Assembly: GCF_023073715.1 (NCBI RefSeq)
Contig: NZ_JADPKA010000006.1
Span: 124,001-188,000 of the forward strand
Source: Bradyrhizobium sp. 164
GTDB taxonomy: Bacteria; Pseudomonadota; Alphaproteobacteria; Rhizobiales; Xanthobacteraceae
Direction of reading: 5' to 3'
Length of the DNA: 64,000 nucleotides
Both the position numbers and the translations under genes were made by a program. Under the pieces are notes generated by a model. It made no database searches, was not told the origin of the DNA, and worked only from the letters and a program-made list of their open reading frames with translations. Below are positions 43,407 through 52,364 of the stretch, in pieces; positions within the stretch are counted from its first letter, which is position 1; the number at the start of each line of letters is the position of its first letter.

Positions 43407-43508
43407 GCGCGACCAGATCCGGATGCATCGTCATCGCGCTTTGTCATCGCGCTTTGGACTGTCGCCAAAGCAAATCCTCTGAAGGCCGATGCACGCTTCC
43501 CGAATGCG

Positions 43509-44144
43509 CTAGGCCTCGCGGACCACCGTCTTCAGGTAATTATACGCCTTGATGATCTCGATCAAACGGTCTTCCGTGGAGCGGTCGCCGCCGTTGGCGT
43601 CGGGATGATGCTGCTTCACCAGCGCCTTGTACTTGCTCTTGACGTCGGCGAGGGTGGACTCGGGTCCGAGGCCCATGACCTGGAGCGCCTTGCGCTCGGC
43701 GTTCATGATCTTGCGCGTCTCGGCCTTGGGCGGGGCTTGCGGGCCGCCGCGCCAGTTGGCGCGGCCGTTGAGCTCCTGGAACATACTGAACGGATCGAAG
43801 GCGCTGTCGATCTCCGCCTCCGCGCCTTTCTTGACGCCGCCATTGGCGCCCATCTTCCAGGTCGGGCGGTGACCGGTCAGCGCATCCTTCTGGTAGCGCG
43901 CGACCGCGTCGGCATTCATGCCGGAGAAGAAATTGTAATTCTGGTTGTACTCGCGCACGTGGTTCAGGCAGAAGTGCCAGTACTCACGCTGATTGTCGCG
44001 ACCCTTGGGCGCACGATGCGCGCCCTTGTTCTGACACCCGGTCCATTCGCAATTGACCACGGTGTCGCGCGGCTTCACTTCCGGCTGCTTGCCCCGCGGC
44101 TTGACCCGGATGGAGTCGAAGAACTTTGATGAATCGATCGGCAT
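43509..44144 (-). CDS. J-domain protein (DnaJ-like co-chaperone)
   Basis: A 211-residue protein with a C-terminal J domain: KALQVMGLGPESTLADVKSK, the invariant HPD in LVKQHHPDANGGDRS, and the final helix IIKAYNYLKTVV. The N-terminal 140 residues include CEWTGCQNKGAHRAPKGRDN and EYWHFCLNHVREYNQNYNFF, with cysteines and histidines that could bind zinc. It would stimulate Hsp70 ATPase on specific clients. It is divergent from bolA, a gene order seen in many Rhizobiales together with cobS; here cobS is 5 kb away. Confidence 0.93.
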   Translation of the reverse strand: MPIDSSKFFDSIRVKPRGKQPEVKPRDTVVNCEWTGCQNKGAHRAPKGRDNQREYWHFCLNHVREYNQNYNFFSGMNADAVARYQKDALTGHRPTWKMGANGGVKKGAEAEIDSAFDPFSMFQELNGRANWRGGPQAPPKAETRKIMNAERKALQVMGLGPESTLADVKSKYKALVKQHHPDANGGDRSTEDRLIEIIKAYNYLKTVVREA

Positions 44145-44292
44145 GGCTGACTTTGACTACGCAATGCAAAAACCTTCAAGTCTTGACATTGCAATTAGCT
44201 TGAAACCCGTAGCCGAAGTTTCACTTCGGCGTTTTTCAGAACGGCCGCCAGAGGCGGCCTATGGTGTTGACGGAGCGCGATCGCGTCCCTTA

Positions 44293-44571
44293 ATGGCTCA
44301 CATGGCTATCAGAGACGTTATCAGCAACAAGTTGCAGGAAGCTTTCACGCCGGAAAGCCTGCAAGTCGTCGACGAGTCACATTTGCATGAGGGCCACGCC
44401 GGCCATCGACCGAGCGGCGAGTCGCACTTCCGTGTGTATATCGTATCTGCCGCCTTCAAAGGGAAGAGCCGGGTCGATCGCCACCGCATGATAAATTCGG
44501 CGTTGGCCGCGGAACTCGCCGGCGGCGTGCACGCGCTCGCGATCCACGCGCAGGCGCCGGGGGAAGGGTGA
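44293..44571 (+). CDS. bolA: BolA family protein
   Basis: A 92-residue protein (MAHMAIRDVISNKLQEAF), or 89 if ATG 44302 is used. The class II KH-like fold is clear: VVDESHLHEGHAGHRPSGESHFRVYIVSAAF, with the conserved His and the FKGKSRVDRHRMINSALAAE segment. BolA proteins act with monothiol glutaredoxins in iron-sulphur signalling and regulate cell shape. A longer reading frame upstream overlaps the J-domain gene and is not real. A repeat-derived hairpin follows and separates it from the convergent HlyC-type gene. Confidence 0.93.
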   Translation: MAHMAIRDVISNKLQEAFTPESLQVVDESHLHEGHAGHRPSGESHFRVYIVSAAFKGKSRVDRHRMINSALAAELAGGVHALAIHAQAPGEG

Positions 44572-44574
44572 TTT

Positions 44575-44604
44575 GCTTACCCTCCCCGGGAGGGGAGGGT
44601 AAGC
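44575..44604. terminator. Hairpin between convergent bolA and HlyC-type genes (repeat-derived)
   Basis: 13-base arms GCTTACCCTCCCC and GGGGAGGGTAAGC around GGGA. It is the short form of the TTACCCTCCCC repeat and lies in the 37-base gap between two convergent genes, where it could act on both transcripts. Confidence 0.65.
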
Positions 44605-44608
44605 GAGA

Positions 44609-45961
44609 TCAAAACGACGTCCCGGCCCTTCGCGGCTTGGCTTCCTCCAGCTCGGCCTCCCGCGGCACCGGTGAAATACGGAGCGCGGTGATGCGGTTGC
44701 GTTCGCGGCGGAGGACGCGGAAGCGGAAGCCGTGGAAGGTGAAGCTCTGGCCGCGGTCGGGGATCGAACGCGCCTCGTGGATGACGAGGCCCGCGACCGT
44801 GGTTGCCTCTTCGTCGGGGAGGTGCCAGTCAAGGGCGCGGTTGAGATCGCGGATCGGCACCGAGCCGTCGACCACGACAGAGCCGTCGGGCTGGCGGCGC
44901 ACGCCGGCGACCACGACGTCATGCTCGTCGGCGATGTCGCCGACGATCTCCTCCAGAATGTCTTCCAGCGTCACGAGCCCTTCGACTTCGCCGTATTCGT
45001 CGACGACCAGCGCGAAATGGGTCTTGCGGCGGCGGAACGCCTTGAGCTGCTGGGATATCGGCCGCATTTCCGGCACGAACCAGGGCGGCAGCATGATGGT
45101 GGTGACATCGATGCGCGAGGTATCGCCCTCCGACGCGCGGATTGCGCGCAACAGATCCTTGGCGTGCAGAATGCCGATGATGTTCTCCGACTTGTCGCGC
45201 CACAGCGGAATGCGGGTGTATTCGGTGGCCAGCACCTCCCGCACCAGCTCCTCCGGCGGGAGATCGGCATTGATCATCACCATCGCGGTGCGGTGAACCA
45301 TCACGTCGGACAAGGTCAGCTCGCCGAGGCGGAAGACATTATGAATGTACTCGGCCTCGCCGCTCTCGATCTTGCCGTGTACGGCCGATTCCTCAACCAG
45401 GCCCTCGATCTCGGAATCCGTCAGGATCTCGTGCTGCGAAAACTCCTGAACGCCGATCAGACGCAAGATCGCACCCGAAGCCGTGTTGAGACACCAGCTC
45501 AGCGGGTAGAACACCAGGTAGGAGACATGAAGCGGATACGCAATCCACTGCGACACCGGCACCGGCTCCCTGATCGCAAGCGTCTTCGGCACCTGTTCGC
45601 CGATGATGATGTGCAGCGAGGAGAAAACCAGAAAACCCGCCACGAACGAGGTGAAGTGCAGCGTCGCCTCCGACAAGCCGAGCGGATGGAGGATCGGGCT
45701 CAGCAGCGCAGAAACGGTCGGCTCACCAATCCAGCCAAGACCAAGGGAGGCCATGGTAATGCCGAGCTGGCAGCAGGCGAGATAGGATTCGATATTCCCC
45801 ATCATCGTCTGCAACAGGCGTGCGCCGAAGCGGTTCTGCTCGACCATTGCCTTGACGCGAAACCCACGGCTCTTCACGAGGGCAAATTCGGCCGCCACGT
45901 AAAATGCGTTGGCAGCGAGCAGGAGGACAGCAAGCAGCAGATTGATGGAAATCGAACTCAT
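44609..45961 (-). CDS. Hemolysin/CNNM-type membrane protein with CBS and CorC_HlyC domains
   Basis: A 450-residue protein. The N-terminal DUF21 membrane domain (residues 1-180) starts INLLLAVLLLAANAFYVAAE and contains SLGLGWIGEPTVSALL; then EVLATEYTRIPLWRDKSENI and DEYGEVEGLVTLEDILEEIV of a CBS pair, and a C-terminal CorC_HlyC domain (GSVPIRDLNRALDWHLPDEE). Members transport or regulate Mg2+/Co2+. It lies 67 bases after aroB on the same strand, forming aroK-aroB-hlyC-like, a usual order in Rhizobiales. The old name hemolysin is misleading. Confidence 0.93.
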   Translation of the reverse strand: MSSISINLLLAVLLLAANAFYVAAEFALVKSRGFRVKAMVEQNRFGARLLQTMMGNIESYLACCQLGITMASLGLGWIGEPTVSALLSPILHPLGLSEATLHFTSFVAGFLVFSSLHIIIGEQVPKTLAIREPVPVSQWIAYPLHVSYLVFYPLSWCLNTASGAILRLIGVQEFSQHEILTDSEIEGLVEESAVHGKIESGEAEYIHNVFRLGELTLSDVMVHRTAMVMINADLPPEELVREVLATEYTRIPLWRDKSENIIGILHAKDLLRAIRASEGDTSRIDVTTIMLPPWFVPEMRPISQQLKAFRRRKTHFALVVDEYGEVEGLVTLEDILEEIVGDIADEHDVVVAGVRRQPDGSVVVDGSVPIRDLNRALDWHLPDEEATTVAGLVIHEARSIPDRGQSFTFHGFRFRVLRRERNRITALRISPVPREAELEEAKPRRAGTSF

Positions 45962-46028
45962 GTTTGCCTCGCGATCGCCTCGGCGTTCCGCGCCGTTTCG
46001 CGGGCGGCAGATCCAATCGATCCCGCCA

Positions 46029-47171
46029 TCACTGCGCTAATTTCGACTGCAGGAAATCGCGCACCAGCGTCGGCTCGACGTCCTTCGCAATCACGGCGCG
46101 GCCGACCGCCTCCAGCAGAATGAAGGTGAGCTTGCCGCGCTTGACTTTCTTGTCCTGCGCCATCAGCGCCATCAGCGCGTCGGCATCGGCAAGGCCCTCC
46201 TGCGCAAAACCCGCGATGTCCTGCAAGCGCGTTGGCAGGCCGGCTTCGGCCAGATGCCGCTCGACGCGCGCCGCGTCCAGCTCGCCGATCATGCCGAGCC
46301 GGACCGAGAACTGCGCCGCCAGCGTCATGCCGATCGCGACGCCCTCGCCGTGGAACAGGCGGTCCGAGAAGCCGGTCGCCGCTTCCAGCGCATGCCCGAA
46401 GGTATGGCCGAGATTGAGCAGCGCGCGTTCGCCGGTCTCGCGCTCGTCGCGCGCGACGATTGCGGCCTTGGCGCGGCACGACGTCGCGATCGCATGCTCG
46501 CGCGCCGAGCCGCCCCTGAAGATATCGGCATGGTTCTTCTCCAGCCAGGTAAAGAAGGCCTCGTCGCCGAGCACGCCATATTTGGCGACCTCGGCATAGC
46601 CGGCGCGGAATTGCCGCGGCGACAGCGTGTCGAGCACGGCGGTGTCGGCGATGACAAGGATCGGCTGGTGGAAGGCGCCGAGCAGATTCTTGCCCTGCGG
46701 CGAGTTGATGCCGGTCTTGCCGCCGACGCTGGAATCGACCTGCGCCAAGAGCGAGGTCGGCACCTGCACGAAATCGACGCCGCGGCGCAGGATCGCCGCG
46801 GCAAAGCCGGCGAGATCGCCCACCACGCCGCCGCCGAGCGCGATGACGAGATCGTTGCGCTCGATTTTTGCGGCGATCAGGGCCTCGCTGACCTTTTGCA
46901 GGCCCGCATAGGTTTTGGAGATCTCGCCTTCCTCGACCACGATGCGCGAGGTCGGAATGCCGGCTGCGGCAAGCGACGCCTCGGCGGGCTCGAGCCAGTG
47001 CTTTGCGACGGTGCGGTCGGTCACAACGGCGGTACGCACGCCGGGGCGCAAGCGCGCGACGCGCTCGCCGAGCGAGGCCAGCACGCCGCGGCCGATGACG
47101 ATGTCGTAGGCGCGGTCGCCGAGCGCGACATCGACATTGACAGGATCGGAATGCTTCAAAGGCGCAGTCAT
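46029..47171 (-). CDS. aroB: 3-dehydroquinate synthase
   Basis: A 380-residue second enzyme of the shikimate pathway, converting DAHP to 3-dehydroquinate with NAD and a divalent metal. NAD-binding ALGGGVVGDLAGFAAAI, PTSLLAQVDSSVGGKTGINS and the metal-histidine segment LNLGHTFGHALEAATG are intact. ATG 47171 overlaps the aroK stop as ATGA, so the genes are coupled. The longer frame upstream lies within aroK. Confidence 0.97.
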   Translation of the reverse strand: MTAPLKHSDPVNVDVALGDRAYDIVIGRGVLASLGERVARLRPGVRTAVVTDRTVAKHWLEPAEASLAAAGIPTSRIVVEEGEISKTYAGLQKVSEALIAAKIERNDLVIALGGGVVGDLAGFAAAILRRGVDFVQVPTSLLAQVDSSVGGKTGINSPQGKNLLGAFHQPILVIADTAVLDTLSPRQFRAGYAEVAKYGVLGDEAFFTWLEKNHADIFRGGSAREHAIATSCRAKAAIVARDERETGERALLNLGHTFGHALEAATGFSDRLFHGEGVAIGMTLAAQFSVRLGMIGELDAARVERHLAEAGLPTRLQDIAGFAQEGLADADALMALMAQDKKVKRGKLTFILLEAVGRAVIAKDVEPTLVRDFLQSKLAQ

Positions 47172-47779
47172 CGTACGGCACTCGCAAGGTCGGCAGGTGG
47201 CACGCCGCAGAGATGGGCGTGCAGGGTCTCGATGCATTCCTCGACGATCTTATCGTGCGGCACATCGCGCGAGGCGATGGTGAGGTCGGCATGGCGATAG
47301 ACCGGTTCGCGTTCGGTGAGCAGGCGCGTCACGGTTCCTTCGGGATCGGCGGTCTGGAGCAGCGGGCGATCGGCACGGCGCCGCACGCGGCGCATGATGA
47401 CGTCGTGGTCGGCCTTGAGCCAGATCGAGACCGCTTTCGCGGCGATGCGCGCGCGCGTCTCTTCGCGCATGAACGCGCCGCCGCCGGTCGCGAGCACGAT
47501 CGGTCCGCCGTCCAGCAGCCGCGCGATCACGCGGGCCTCGCCGTCGCGGAAATGCGGCTCGCCGTGGCGCTCGAAGATTTCCGGTATGGTCATGCCGGCC
47601 GCCGCCTCGATCTCGGTGTCGGCATCGACGAAGGGCAACTTGAGCCGGGCCGCCATGCGGCGGCCGATGGTGGATTTGCCCACCCCCATCATGCCGACGA
47701 GCACGATCGAGCGCGCCCCGAGCGCCGACAGGATGTCGGCCTCAGGCGAACCGGGTATCGGCAGCGCGGCGTCGGACAT
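47168..47779 (-). CDS. aroK: Shikimate kinase
   Basis: A 203-residue kinase phosphorylating shikimate at O3. Walker A GMMGVGKST, substrate-binding PFVDADTEIEAAAGMTIPEI (Asp), FRDGEARVIARLLDGG and the LID with RRRADRPLL are present. I start at ATG 47779 (MSDAALPIPG); in-frame ATG 47812 and 47914 are alternatives, but the upstream part has no family similarity. It is divergent from the small membrane protein/xerD unit. Confidence 0.95.
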   Translation of the reverse strand: MSDAALPIPGSPEADILSALGARSIVLVGMMGVGKSTIGRRMAARLKLPFVDADTEIEAAAGMTIPEIFERHGEPHFRDGEARVIARLLDGGPIVLATGGGAFMREETRARIAAKAVSIWLKADHDVIMRRVRRRADRPLLQTADPEGTVTRLLTEREPVYRHADLTIASRDVPHDKIVEECIETLHAHLCGVPPADLASAVR

Positions 47780-47938
47780 GGATCTCGCTCGATCTGCCGC
47801 CAAAGGCGGCATGCTTTCGCCACCTATACGACCCCGCAGGGGGCCTCGCCAGAGGACTCTTGCCACGAAACGGCGAACATGTTGGATGATTTCATTGGTT
47901 AATTTGCCCGCCAAGACCGCTATCGAGACCCTTTGCCG

Positions 47939-48085
47939 ATGCCCAGCCTGTTCCGCTTCCTGACGGTCCTCGCCGTGATCGCCGGCATCGTCTATGGCGC
48001 GGTCTTCGCGCTGGCAAACTTCGTCAGTCCGAAGCCGCGGGAAATGACGGTGACGATCCCGCCTGACAAGTTTCTCAAGAAATAG
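47939..48085 (+). CDS. Small conserved membrane protein upstream of xerD
   Basis: A 48-residue protein: MPSLFRFLTVLAVIAGIVYG, a single hydrophobic helix to about residue 28, then FVSPKPREMTVTIPPDKFLKK-like hydrophilic end (positively charged C-terminus). The frame is closed by TAG at 48083. The codon pattern is GC-rich at third positions like its neighbours, and xerD starts 16 bases after its stop. Small one-helix proteins of this kind precede xerD in related genomes as far as I recall, so a real gene is likely. Function unknown. Confidence 0.7.
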   Translation: MPSLFRFLTVLAVIAGIVYGAVFALANFVSPKPREMTVTIPPDKFLKK

Positions 48086-48101
48086 CAGCTAGGCTTTGGG
48101 C

Positions 48102-49058
48102 ATGCGCACCAAGCCCTCCGACACCCAGCTCACCGGCCTGTTCCTCGACATGCTCGCGGCGGAACAGGGCGCCGGGCCCAACACGCTCGACGCCTACCGC
48201 CGCGACCTCACCGATCTCTCGGAATTTCTGGACCGCGTCGGCCACACTTTTGTAGATGCGGAGACGCAAACGCTGCGCGACTATCTCGCCGATCTTGATG
48301 CCCGCGGCTTCAAATCCACCAGCGTCGCGCGGCGGCTGTCGGCGATGCGGCATCTGTTCCGCTTTCTCCTCAACGAGCGCATCCGTACCGAGGATCCCGC
48401 AGCGATCCTGTCGGGGCCGAAGCGCGGCCGCGGCCTGCCGAAAGTGCTGTCGATTGCGGATGTCGACCGCATGCTCCGCCGCGCCAAGGAATTGAGCGAG
48501 GCGGCGGATGCCTCGCCCTCGAAACGGCTGCGCAGCTTGCGGCTCTATTGCCTGCTCGAGGTGCTCTACGCCACGGGCCTGCGCGTCTCCGAGCTGGTGG
48601 CACTGCCGCGCTCGGCGGCCAAGCGCGATGCGCGCATGATCGTGGTGCGCGGCAAGGGTAACAAGGAGCGCCTGGTGCCCCTCAACGAGGCCTCGCGGCA
48701 GGCGATGGCAGATTATCTCGCGGCGACGGAAGCTGCAAAGGGCGACAAGAAGAACAGCGTGGCTGCTTCGAAATGGCTGTTTCCCTCATTCGGCGAGAGC
48801 GGACATCTGACCCGCCAGCATTTCGCGCGCGACTTGAAGGAACTCGCGGTCGCCTCCGGGCTTCAGGCCCGTCTGGTCTCCCCGCACGTGCTACGCCACG
48901 CCTTCGCCAGTCACCTCCTCCACAACGGGGCCGATTTGCGCATCGTGCAGACCCTGCTCGGCCACACCGACATCTCGACGACCCAGATCTACACCCATGT
49001 GGTCGAGGAGCGGCTGAAGAGCCTGGTGCGCGACCTGCATCCGCTGGCGGAGAAGTAA
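48102..49058 (+). CDS. xerD: Tyrosine recombinase XerD
   Basis: A 318-residue site-specific recombinase resolving chromosome dimers at dif with XerC and FtsK. SAM-like N-terminal domain (LDMLAAEQGAGPNTLDAYRR), and the catalytic set Arg in ATGLRVSELV, Lys in GKGNKERLVPL, His-x-x-Arg in HVLRHAFASHLL, His in LLGHTDISTTQ and Tyr in IYTHVVEERL. ATG 48102 is used; TTG 48096 gives two more residues. It is the chromosomal XerD type, not a phage integrase, and sits in a core gene neighbourhood. Confidence 0.94.
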   Translation: MRTKPSDTQLTGLFLDMLAAEQGAGPNTLDAYRRDLTDLSEFLDRVGHTFVDAETQTLRDYLADLDARGFKSTSVARRLSAMRHLFRFLLNERIRTEDPAAILSGPKRGRGLPKVLSIADVDRMLRRAKELSEAADASPSKRLRSLRLYCLLEVLYATGLRVSELVALPRSAAKRDARMIVVRGKGNKERLVPLNEASRQAMADYLAATEAAKGDKKNSVAASKWLFPSFGESGHLTRQHFARDLKELAVASGLQARLVSPHVLRHAFASHLLHNGADLRIVQTLLGHTDISTTQIYTHVVEERLKSLVRDLHPLAEK

Positions 49059-49372
49059 TCTCGCGTGCCCCGGGGCGCGGCGCAGCGTGAAACGGTGCGC
49101 CGCTGAGCCGGGCCCACGCCTCTTGCCGGGTCCCGGCTCAGCGCAGCGGCGCTACGGCGCGCTGCAGCGCGTCCCGGACACGAGAGTCCAACCCCGGCGA
49201 TGGCGAAACCGCCTTGACTTCGGCCACATCTCCGCAGAAAGAGCCGGGGCTTCACGATTGATTTGGCTTGCGGCTCACGAGCACACAAGCCAAGCCATTG
49301 AAGAAGCTGCAGTTCTTTTCGCGACCGCAACCTCGCTTCGCTTCTCCAGCCCCGTCCGCCTATATTGAGTTG
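49059..49372. repeat. Gap between xerD and accA containing a palindromic repeat (about 49067-49185)
   Basis: Outer arms GTGCCCCGGGGCGCGGCGCA and CTGCAGCGCGTCCCGGACAC are related inverted sequences, and inner arms CGCCGCTGAGCCGGG and CCCGGCTCAGCGCAGCGGCG face each other. This nested layout matches a well-known dispersed Bradyrhizobium repeat family. The remaining 190 bases carry no other recognised feature, and accA must have its promoter there. Confidence 0.75.
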
Positions 49373-50335
49373 ATGCCAGACCAGATGCGCAGCTATCTCG
49401 ACTTCGAAAAGCCCGTCGCCGAGCTCGACTCCAAGGTCGACGAGTTGCGCACGCTCGCAGCTTCCGGCACCGACATCGCCGAGGAGATCGGGCGGATCGA
49501 GGACAAGGCTTCGCAAGCGCTGGCCGACCTCTATGCGAACCTGACGCCGTGGCAGAAGACGCTGGTGGCGCGGCACCCGCAGCGGCCGCATTTCAACGAC
49601 TTCATCAAGGGCCTGATCACCGAGTTCACGCCGCTGGCCGGCGACCGCAAATTCGGCGAGGACGAGGCGCTGGTCGCCGGCTTCGGCCGCTTCCGCGGCG
49701 AGCCGATCTGCGTGATGGGCCAGGAAAAAGGCGATTCCACCGAGAGCCGCATCCGGCACAATTTCGGCATGGCGCGGCCCGAAGGCTATCGCAAATGCGT
49801 GCGGCTGATGGAGATGGCCGAGCGGTTCGGTCTGCCGGTGCTGTCGCTCGCCGATTCCGCCGGCGCCTATCCCGGCATCGGCGCCGAAGAGCGGGGACAA
49901 GCCGAGGCGATCGCGCGCTCGACGGATGCCTGCCTGGCGCTGACCGTGCCGAACGTCGCCATCATCACCGGCGAGGGCATGTCGGGCGGCGCCATCGCCA
50001 TCACCACCGCCAACAAGGTGTTGATGCTGGAGCACGCGATCTACAGTGTGATCTCGCCGGAAGCCGCCTCCTCGATCCTGTGGCGCGACGGCACCAAGGC
50101 GCAGGAAGCCGCCAACAACATGAAAATCACCGCCCAGGACATGCTCCGCTTCGGCGTGATCGACAGCATTTTGAAGGAGCCGGTCGGCGGCGCCCACCGC
50201 GATCCCGCCGCCATGATCGCCACCACCGGCGATGCCATCGCCAAGGCTTTCGACGAGCTCCGGGGCCTCGACGGCGACGCCATCCGCAAGCAGCGGCGGC
50301 AGAAATTCCTCGATATCGGCCGGAAACTGGGCTGA
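49373..50335 (+). CDS. accA: Acetyl-CoA carboxylase carboxyltransferase subunit alpha
   Basis: A 320-residue subunit that, with AccD, transfers CO2 from biotin to acetyl-CoA to make malonyl-CoA. Family landmarks: MRSYLDFEKPVAELDSKVDE, FRGEPICVMGQEKGDST, LPVLSLADSAGAYPGIGAEE, GEGMSGGAIAITTANKVLML and SPEAASSILWRDGTKAQEAA. ATG 49373 starts the conserved part; the frame also extends upstream without similarity. Confidence 0.97.
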   Translation: MPDQMRSYLDFEKPVAELDSKVDELRTLAASGTDIAEEIGRIEDKASQALADLYANLTPWQKTLVARHPQRPHFNDFIKGLITEFTPLAGDRKFGEDEALVAGFGRFRGEPICVMGQEKGDSTESRIRHNFGMARPEGYRKCVRLMEMAERFGLPVLSLADSAGAYPGIGAEERGQAEAIARSTDACLALTVPNVAIITGEGMSGGAIAITTANKVLMLEHAIYSVISPEAASSILWRDGTKAQEAANNMKITAQDMLRFGVIDSILKEPVGGAHRDPAAMIATTGDAIAKAFDELRGLDGDAIRKQRRQKFLDIGRKLG

Positions 50336-50666
50336 TTCGGCCCGAACAAGCGCACCGCTGAAGGAGCGCTGCGCTGCATCGGGGCGCGAGACCCCTTGGT
50401 GGCCCGCTGGTAACCCCGCGTTAACCCTTTTTTTGCCCAAATCGGCGATCTCTGTTCCAATCCGGCCGAAAGGCCCAAGTAAGGCCCAAAGTCGCGTCCA
50501 TTTAGTCTTCGTTGACCATGCCACTGGGCCAACGGGCTCGTGATCCCCGCTCGGGTTGCGACCACATGACCCAGAGGTTAGAATTTTAATCAATGGCTTC
50601 AGGGCATAAGCGCTGGGGCGTGGTCTGAAAAGCCCGTCACGACGGGTCTGGTTCGCCGGTCAGATC
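50336..50666. other. Intergenic region upstream of the L,D-transpeptidase gene
   Basis: No gene seen. GTAACCCCGCGTTAACC at 50410-50426 is one base off a CtrA box (GTAA-N7-TTAACC). A CCCGTCACGACGGG hairpin lies near 50632-50645, just before the gene. No clear promoter. Confidence 0.5.
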
Positions 50667-52277
50667 ATGCTCCAAACGATTGGGGTCGCGCTTTCTGCCC
50701 GGCACGGTGTGGGGTCCATCTTGATTTCTCGTTCGCTTGCTCGGGCGCTCTTGGCTTCGGTTGCGCTGATGACGGCCGGCGTTCTGCTGACCGGCTGCGA
50801 CACCGACCAGGTCTCGCTCGCGACCAACGCCAAGGCCAACCAGCCGGTGCCGCCAAAGCTGCTCGCCGCGATGACCGAGAAGGACATGGATCTGCAATCG
50901 CCGATCCTGGTCCGCCTGTTCAAGCAGGAGGCCGAGCTCGAAGTCTGGAAGCAGACCCGAAGCGGCCAGTTCGCGCTGCTCAAGACCTATCCGATCTGCC
51001 GCTGGTCGGGCGATCTCGGCCCCAAGGTGCGCGAAGGCGACCGCCAGGCGCCGGAAGGATTCTACTCGATCAATCCGAGCCAGATGAATCCGCAATCGGC
51101 CTATTACCTGTCCTTCAATACCGGTTACCCGAACGCGTTCGACAAGGCGCTCGGGCGCACCGGCTCGCAGCTGATGGTGCATGGCGATTGTTCTTCGCGC
51201 GGCTGTTACGCCATGACCGACGAGCAGATCGCCGAGATCTATTCGCTAGGGCGCGAATCCTTTTTCGGCGGCCAGAAGGCGTTCCAGCTCCAGGCCTATC
51301 CCTTCAAGATGACGCCGGTGAACATGGCCAAGCACCGGAACAATCCGAACATGCCGTTCTGGAAGATGATCAAGGAGGGCTATGATCATTTCGAGGTGAC
51401 GCGGCAGGAGCCGAAGGTCGATTTCTGCGAGAAGAAGTACGTATTCGATGCAGCCAAGCCGGCGGACGCCAAGCGCGACCCGGTGTTCGACGCCTCGGCA
51501 AAATGCCCGGCCTATGTGATCCCCGAAGACATCGCTCGCGCCGTGCGTGAGAAGCAGGCGAAGGACGAGGCCGAATACGCAAAGCTCGTCGCCAAGGGTA
51601 CGCCGGTGGCACGGATGAACACCGGCATTGACGGCGGCATGAACAAGATTTTCGCGGCGAAGATTCCGGAAGGCTCGACCGGCCTGTCGGAGGGCGCCGA
51701 AGGCACCACGCTCCAGATGCTGGCCATGGCCAAGGCGCCCGGCACGATTCCGGGCCACGTCAACCCGCCCAAGCCGAACCTCGATGCGGCCGCGTCCGCG
51801 CCTGCGCCGCAGGACGAGCCGCTCACAGCTAGCAGCGCGCCCGCGACCAGCACCCGCGTCGCCTCGGCCGCTCCGAGCGAGAAATCACAAGAAAAGTCAC
51901 AAGGCGGCTTCTTCTCCAACCTCGGCCGCAAGATGGGCCTGGGTACCGCCGACACCACGGCGACCACGCCTGCGCCGCAAGCCACGGCGTCCGTGGCGCC
52001 GACCACGACGACCCCGCCCACGGCCGCGTCGAGGCTGAAGGCCGCAGTGACCCGCTTCGTGCCGGGGCATGACAAGTCCAAGGATGCGGCGAAGGAAGCG
52101 CCGAAGGCAATCGTAGCCGCCAAGCCGGCCAAGCAGCCCGATACCCGCCTCGCCGCAACCCGCCCGGCGTTGAAGCCGTCAGTGTCGGATGGGGCGGCTG
52201 ACAGCGGACAGATGGCCGGCGCCGCGCCGGTGGTGCAGTCGAGCTCGTTCGACAGCCGCTTTGGGGCGGTGAAGTAG
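50667..52277 (+). CDS. L,D-transpeptidase (YkuD-domain) lipoprotein
   Basis: A 536-residue envelope protein. The lipobox MTAGVLLTGC follows a basic signal; TTG 50721 (ISRSLARALL) would be an alternative shorter start. The catalytic domain carries YSINPSQMNPQSAYYLSFNT and the YkuD active site HGDCSSRGCYAM near residues 172-183 (catalytic Cys). It makes or trims 3-3 peptidoglycan cross-links or attaches proteins. The last 200 residues are Ala/Pro/Thr-rich and low complexity (TTATTPAPQATASVAPTTTT), probably an unstructured wall-spanning tail. The domain is of the YafK-like group. Confidence 0.9.
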   Translation: MLQTIGVALSARHGVGSILISRSLARALLASVALMTAGVLLTGCDTDQVSLATNAKANQPVPPKLLAAMTEKDMDLQSPILVRLFKQEAELEVWKQTRSGQFALLKTYPICRWSGDLGPKVREGDRQAPEGFYSINPSQMNPQSAYYLSFNTGYPNAFDKALGRTGSQLMVHGDCSSRGCYAMTDEQIAEIYSLGRESFFGGQKAFQLQAYPFKMTPVNMAKHRNNPNMPFWKMIKEGYDHFEVTRQEPKVDFCEKKYVFDAAKPADAKRDPVFDASAKCPAYVIPEDIARAVREKQAKDEAEYAKLVAKGTPVARMNTGIDGGMNKIFAAKIPEGSTGLSEGAEGTTLQMLAMAKAPGTIPGHVNPPKPNLDAAASAPAPQDEPLTASSAPATSTRVASAAPSEKSQEKSQGGFFSNLGRKMGLGTADTTATTPAPQATASVAPTTTTPPTAASRLKAAVTRFVPGHDKSKDAAKEAPKAIVAAKPAKQPDTRLAATRPALKPSVSDGAADSGQMAGAAPVVQSSSFDSRFGAVK

Positions 52278-52364
52278 GGCGGCGCTTCGCGCAATCCAAG
52301 GTCCATCCCAGACCAATGCTGTCATTCGCCGCGAAGGGTGAGAGCGCCACGCTCCGGCGAGAGC

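Noticed and set aside
48102..49058. Phage-type integrase marking a genomic island
   Set aside because: It matches chromosomal XerD and lies among core genes (aroK, accA).
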